In this document: in pieces, positions 57,955 through 64,000 of the stretch
How the letters are laid out: every line of letters begins with the position of its first letter
How positions within the stretch are numbered: the stretch's first letter is position 1
Assembly (NCBI GenBank): GCA_003254905.1
Contig: QANU01112481.1
Span: 390,900-454,899 of the forward strand
Reading direction: 5' to 3'
DNA length: 64,000 bases
From: Nissolia schottii
Taxonomy: Eukaryota > Streptophyta > Magnoliopsida > Fabales > Fabaceae
Made by a program: the position numbers and the translations under genes
The notes under the pieces: generated by a model
The model's input: the letters and a program-made list of their open reading frames with translations, nothing else
Told to the model about the DNA's origin: nothing
Database searches by the model: none

Positions 57955-58700
57955 ATGTACATAGAGAGAGAGAGATGCTACACGAGCAATGATGATGATA
58001 GCAGTAGTATATAGTTTGAGCTACGTAGAGTAATGCCATTTTCCAAATTAATAATGATGATGATGGGAAATGACTAAACGTTAAAAAAGATAAAATAAAA
58101 AATCATTACTCCGATCCCTTTAATTCTTTCCTTGCATTTGTATCTTGCAAACACAAACACACATCGATCCCATATCTATCTTGTGCCACATAAAAAACAG
58201 TGGTCCTAATTATGGTTCTTTGCTGACCACGATTTGATCAGTGTCATGTGTACTACGTGATGATGATTCTTCAGCGTTTTTCTGGTTTTCATCTGCGGTG
58301 TCTACGGATTCATAGGAAGACAATATCCATTTTTGTTGGGAGAATTTAAAAATTATTCAATGGTATATTAAGTTGTTGCGAGAATTTGTTTTTAATATGG
58401 TCAGCAGTACTGTGACTAAAAAATTTAAAGTTTGATTTGGAGTGATTATCATTTCTAAAAATTGTCTAAATTGTAAGCTAAAAGAGTTTTTAGATTTTAT
58501 GTTATATACTAAAGATAAGATAGGGAAACAGAGATATTGAGACAAAAATAAAAAAAATTCTTGTCTTCTCTGCTTTAACTTTAATGAAGTATAAAAAAAT
58601 ATATAAATTTTTTGTCTCCTCCATGTCTCTATCCTTGTCGTGTCCTTGATAGTAGACATAATCTTAGTATTATATTTTAAGTGTGAGCTTAAAAAATCTA

Positions 58701-60000
58701 GCATGAAGATGATGTTGGACTTGATGGTGTGATTTTTTGCTTAGCCTATTGGCGTTTATCTCCGCGAATTTTGAACTTGGGGATTACAGATAATTTAGCG
58801 CATTGATGCCCTTATAATCTTTATCATTATCACAAGATCAGAAGGCGCAGCACCCATGAATGAGGACTAGGGGAGCGTGTGTAAACAGTAGAAACAGAAC
58901 AAAGGAGAGTTTTGGCGTATGGAGAGAGGCGAGGCGGGTTGGTTGGTTGGAGCGAGAAGCAAGGTGCAGGGGCCACAGAGTTTTCAGTGTAGTAGTACTG
59001 CATAACAAAAGTAATTAGTATATGTATACATATACGTATTATGTGTGATGGGTGGAATGTTGGTGTTAATTATAAGTACGTGAGACAGTGTAAGAAAGAG
59101 AAAGAGAAAGAGAGAGAGAGGGTGAGCGAGAGAGAGAAAGGAAAAAAAAAAAGCTGCAAAAGAATATAGAAATGGAAATCACGGTCCTCCCACTCTCTTT
59201 TCTTTTTTTCTTCTCGTCTTGTCACCATCCACTCTAACCTTTTCCCCGCAATTCCCTCTCTCTCTTTCTCTTTTCTCTCTGAGTTGCAACCTCAACGGAC
59301 AGAAACACTTTTTCCTAATTATTTGTTGTAAGATTCTTGATTTCACGCCCCCCCTTCCTCTTCCCCTTAATTGCGATTATGCTACACTATTTTCTGTTCA
59401 TGTGCTTATTGTGTGTCCATGTTTTGGGATAGCGAATAGGGAAGGGAGTTGGGGTGTGTGTGCATGGCGTCATTGGGGTTTTGGCGTGCAAGCAAGAAAA
59501 ATATACACAGTAAAGGGGTAAGATTCACTTGATGGATCACAATTGATCCCACATTACTGTGAGCATCATAAATGAGCGCATGAAATCATTTAATTACTTT
59601 TATTTAATTGTTTAAATTTTTTTAAAAAATAATTATTAACATGATATTAAAAAGTGTGACAAAAAAGTCAAAAAATTTAATCCTTATTGACCTCTATTTT
59701 AAACAAAATTATCCTCAAGAAGGGTCATATATAAAGTGACCTATAACATTCAAGTGTCTCTGCTGATCCACTCAGTTTTTGAAAGAGGCATTTCTTGACA
59801 CAACATCGATAATTTTTGTTTGAAATAAGAGTCTACGAAAATTGAAATCTTGAGCTCTTGATAATAATAATTCTAACACTAATTGATTTAAAATATATTT
59901 TATAAATGTAATTGTGTTAAAATTGTCCCAAACTCAAACACGTGAAAAGGGAAGAAGAGAAATGATTAGCTCTCTATCTATTTATTAGCATTTGACAAAT
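58701..60000. other. Unannotated stretch with GA- and CT-rich leader-like tracts
   Basis: A (GA)n stretch (59093-59140) and a CT-rich stretch (59190-59282) resemble plant 5' leaders, but no coding exon is evident downstream. It could be a non-coding transcript or the first exon of an unseen gene. Confidence 0.3.
59093..59140. repeat. (GA)n-rich tract
   Basis: An imperfect GA/GAAA repeat. Confidence 0.9.
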
Positions 60001-63000
60001 TTGAAAACATGACTTATTTATATCTCACAATTCGTTTAATTTCCTTAATGTGAGAAGCTGTGAATGGATAAGAACCAAAATTAAATTTCTTCTAATTATC
60101 CAACAACAACTGAGAAAATCTTAAACTATCAATCCATTTTTCATACCCTCTTGGTTGTGGTCGGTGAGATGACACAGATACAATCGGCAGTACATGATGG
60201 GAAAAAAAAAGTTGATTTTTCTCCTTCTGTCTTGTTGTGATCCGCGGTTTCCCGCCAGCTGACACAATTATATATGAGATCAAAGAATAAAATCTGCTGA
60301 TATGAGAGGAAAAAGAATGTGGTTTTAAAATGTACACACATAATAAGAGCAGATCGCAGGTAATGTACGTGATAAATTCTTGTAGTGATGTATTAATGCA
60401 AGTGAACATTGGTACAAGATTTTATGGAAAAATATGCATTTTGTTTAAATAAAGAAACATGTATTCTCACAAAGCTCGAGAGGTGCCCGTAGAATTTACT
60501 CGATATACAAGTAGATGAAGGTGATGGTGAATACATGGTAAATATTTTTATTTTCATTAGTGCCTTTAGATTTTTGTTAACCTAAAATTAATTTTAAAAT
60601 TTTAAAAATGAGAAATTTTTATTAAAACTTATAATTAATTTTAAATGCATCTCATCTAAAAATAAAACATTCGTTCATGAAAGAGAGCTCACTGTCTTGC
60701 TTGATTGCACTAGTTCATTTTTTAATAAAAAATTCTATCCTTAATACTAAGATTGATATTAAACACACAAACATTATCTCACGTGTCTTAAGAGGCTTGT
60801 ACTCACATATTAAAATGATATTTTAATGCATAGCAGCAGCTTAAGTTAAAATAACGGAACTCTTTTTAATCAATACACATGGTAAATATAGAAAATGGAA
60901 ATGATGTGCGGATATGGTGGGTTATTTCAACAGGACATAATGACAAGATGTGTGATGATACTCATATACGGGGAAGCCTTAATCCAATCGTAAACCATAA
61001 AAACATACAAAATTCAACGGTACATGAAATATAAATTTCAAACGATGAAAAATAAAATAAAAACTAATCTAATGCACAGGTAAACGACAAAGAGATGGAG
61101 TACTCTCTCTGTGTGCGTGTGTCAGAAGGTCCCATCAGACGTCCATCCATCCGTTTTGGCTGTTTTTGGAGCATCACATGATGAAGTGAATTCCATCTAC
61201 TGCCCTTCACCAATCCCTCCCTTTAAACCACCAACCCTGCGCCTCTCTTCTTCTTCCTGTGTTTTCCTTTCATCCCTATTTCGGTTTAATTTGATTATAA
61301 TAAAAATCAATAGGGGTGCTCGGCTTCAATTTCTTGTCTACTATCATTACATACCATTTTTTTTTTTAAGATTGTTGGTATGAAATATTTTTTTATTTTT
61401 ATATGTGAATATCAAACTTTTAATATCATAGTTAAGAGACAAAATAAATGAAAGTGTCACGTGATTTCAGTCTGTGTTTTAAATGAATGTAACTTTTAAA
61501 TAACCATGAATTATATTCCAAGAGAAAAAATATTCCCTGAAATTATTATGGCTTATTTAGCCTCATGACACGCTAATTTCTGGTAGAACAACATTGTTAA
61601 TTAGGAAGTATTGATAATCATCAAGTTCTTCATAATTAAGGATCGTGTTTCCCTAACATGGGAAGGGCAGAAAGCAGCTTCACTTTTTTTTTAAAAAAAA
61701 AAAAAAAGAATATTATACCTACTTTGAATTTTGTAAAGGGATTAGGATGAATTCACCTCCCTGTTAGTAATTATTGTCAATGGTGGAATTGCTTTATTCT
61801 GTTTGCTCGTTTTTGGTTAAATCTTTCTGAGCCAAGACTTGATTCAAAGTTCAAACAAACACTTCTGTTTTAATTTATTATTTGTGATTTGAAGGGACAA
61901 CATATGTAGTTAAGTGACATGAGCCCTTGAGATGATAGGTAACTGATTACAATTAGTATATCCATAAAAACCATTTTTTTTTTTACTTAATAAATAAGTC
62001 TCTTCTTGATATGTACAAAACACATTATATGGCTCTAATTTAGTGATATTTGAAAAATAAATAGTTAAGCTTTCAGGGTAAAGGATATATCTGACAATGT
62101 TATGGGTCGATTGATGGGAATTTTGATCCAAGGGCAGGGGTCATTCTAGTGGTTAACAGAGTTAGGGGGAAGCCATGGGTGCCCCTTTCTGCATCAATTA
62201 TTGGGGGCCGTTTCCAGATTTTGATGTGATTAGACTGCCCATCACCTCCCATTTCATTACTCTCATTACATTTTGTTTTTCTTATTTACACAATTGAAAA
62301 TGAATGTGTAACTTTATTCATAATGAGTAAGGTACGTAGAAACAAAAATATAAAGAGGACAAAGCTACATAAAGCCCACAACTTTTTCTTTTTTTTTCCT
62401 TTCCGATTTNAAAAAAAAAAAAACCTCGTTTATATTATTTTGTGACAATGTTCAATTAATTTAGCTATAAAAATTATTAAAAATGAACAAGTGTAAAAGA
62501 ATAAATACTATGCACATTCATTAAAAAAAATATTACCAAAAAAAAATACTATGCACATTACGGGAGAAATCAGCTTAGGGAGGGAGTAAACTCCATCCTA
62601 TTCCACCAATTACAGGGTTTTTGAGAGGAATCCTATTTAATTCGAATAGTAAAAAATAATTAAACTAAGCAATTACCTATTTTTTAAACATCAAACTCAT
62701 TGGATCAAAACCTGTTTGGTAATAACTCACTTTATCCTCTAATCATATTATAATGTGAGTTTAATCTCCACTTACAAGAAAAAAAATATTTTGTGATAAA
62801 TTGTTTATTATTTTGTTTAAACCTAATTATTGCTAGAAGATTAGTCATGACAATAAATACCAGAGTGAAAAAAAAGAGGTATTTTTTTAATAGCTCGCAC
62901 AATAGGTAGTTCTGATGGACCCTATAGTTCAAAAAAAGAACTTTTTACAAATAAATAAATAAATAATGCCCAAAACATAATTTATGTTTTGAGAGTAGAG

Positions 63001-63500
63001 TAGCTTGGATGGTGTTATCCGGAGATTGGGAAAGATAATGGCTTCTTATTTTCCCAAACATTTGTATACTTTCTCCCGATTGCGATATGCCCTCCTCCTC
63101 CTTTGCATTTTCACACGCCAATGGCCTTTTAGTTTTGTTTGGTAGGGAGATCGATGCTGACCCCATATATAATGTTTCCCCCTTCAAACCCCGTCGTTTA
63201 CTTCCAAACAGCTCAAAACGCATATTTGTTTATTTTTATCTCGAAATCTTTAAATCCTAATATCCAAAGAGCCTAAAATCTCCTGTACAAAACATTTGTT
63301 ACCGTTATTTAAATATTAGTGAGGCTTGAAATTTCTAATTTTAAATTTATTAATCTTTATAGTTATTTCCAGTCATGCCTTTATCAAAACTATATAGAAA
63401 AATTAATGAGGTTTTGATAGGTATATAATTAAAAATAATGAAACTCACGCACCAATCATTTCTTATCTCTACTTTGGTTATGTCTAATACACTAAGTAGT
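60001..63500. other. Intergenic, no gene recognised
   Basis: AT-rich with an N at 62410 within an A run. The longest frames (60092-60409 and 62945-63223, minus) resemble no family I know. Confidence 0.5.
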
Positions 63501-64000
63501 AAGTTTAATTAATGAAAGGATGTTGACGCAAAAAGGTCGTCACGCATGTCGGAGAAGACCGCACGTAGCAACACAGCAGACTTTAAATGCCGACAAAATA
63601 CATTTTATTTTCCTACGTTGTAGTCATATTTTTCTTCCTGTTGTGTGTGTCCTTTCTTCTCTTGTTCAACACACCACACATTCTCTTTCCTCTCTCCCAC
63701 CTGCTAGTAGTAGTAGTAGTACTATACCCTACAGCTAGCAATTACTCACTCCTGCCACCCCCACTCACTCACTCTCTCTCACTCACCAGCCCCTCTTACT
63801 CCACGCGCCACTCCACGCGCCTCCTTCCGTGGGTCCCATCCAACGTCAGTTCATTTCAGGTGCGGGAATGCGTGCACTCAACTACGCCCCTCCCTCCCAG
63901 GCAGGGTTTTCAGTTTCAGTGTTTCTCATTGGCCTTTCCGTGAACCGCGTGCCAATTATTTCTGTTTTCATTTGTTTCCTACCACTGTCTAATTAATTAG
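63501..64000. other. CT-rich right edge, possible leader of a gene beyond the window
   Basis: Pyrimidine-rich sequence with an AGT repeat (63706-63720) and TCTCTCTCACTCAC blocks rises in GC content toward the edge. This resembles a plant 5' leader, but no coding start can be supported. Confidence 0.25.

Larger units (their letters stand above)
55779..58700. other. Gene-poor spacer
   Basis: No gene recognised. It holds simple repeats at 56628-56649 and 57932-57954. Open frames here are short or low-complexity. Confidence 0.5.

Noticed and set aside
1..64000. CRISPR arrays, operons, tRNA or rRNA genes
   Set aside because: The window is plant nuclear DNA. No regularly spaced repeats were seen, and the only tRNA-like promoter boxes belong to the two SINEs.

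Overview
The window is nuclear DNA from a flowering plant, most likely a eudicot. It is AT-rich, its genes have GT-AG introns, and it carries many plant transposon families. A legume is plausible but not proven. Five single N characters (12340, 13477, 20087, 25786, 62410) mark collapsed assembly gaps. Nothing in it looks like an undescribed biological system; the interest lies in gene-family evolution and in well-delimited mobile elements.

Genes. Two tandem MATE transporter genes of the DETOXIFICATION 27 type lie on the minus strand (4944-11258 and 13899-18585). Each has an intact 495-codon coding sequence, but the first has eight exons and the second seven. A single-exon classical arabinogalactan protein follows on the minus strand (26821-27240). 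On the plus strand come a six-exon FSH1-type serine hydrolase (34203-36632, 230 aa) and a four-exon GEM-like GRAM-domain protein (37930-41465, 283 aa). From memory, the order MATE, AGP, FSH1 hydrolase matches Arabidopsis At5g65380-At5g65390-At5g65400, so this looks like conserved microsynteny. Between the two MATE genes lies an N-flanked 1,136-bp exact copy of exons 1-2 of the first gene, which is probably an assembly artefact, and a relic of a GEN/SEND1-type nuclease.

Mobile elements. 1-560 and 53062-55766 are LINE remnants, the second with a 12-bp target duplication; a small third lies near 21.8 kb. Two tRNA-derived SINEs sit at 3657-3853 and 48637-48826. Mutator-like non-autonomous elements with 9-bp duplications sit at 2524-2770, 31478-31856 and 49728-50456. 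An hAT-type element is at 19571-20149 and a related one at 35415-35961 in an intron. A Stowaway-type MITE is at 52599-52870 beside a Tourist-like one. A solo LTR with a GAATA duplication lies in the last intron of the GEM-like gene. A very young, internally deleted Copia element lies at 42219-45143; its two 203-bp LTRs differ at one site.

Layout. 1-4.9 kb is repeats; 4.9-18.6 kb the MATE pair; 19-26 kb transposon debris; 26.8-41.5 kb the AGP, hydrolase and GEM-like genes with long spacers; 42.2-45.1 kb the Copia element; 45-56 kb a transposon-rich gene desert. In 56-64 kb I see no gene, only simple repeats and CT-rich leader-like tracts. The genes do not form a pathway: they act in efflux transport, cell-surface glycoprotein function, ester hydrolysis and lipid- or hormone-linked regulation.
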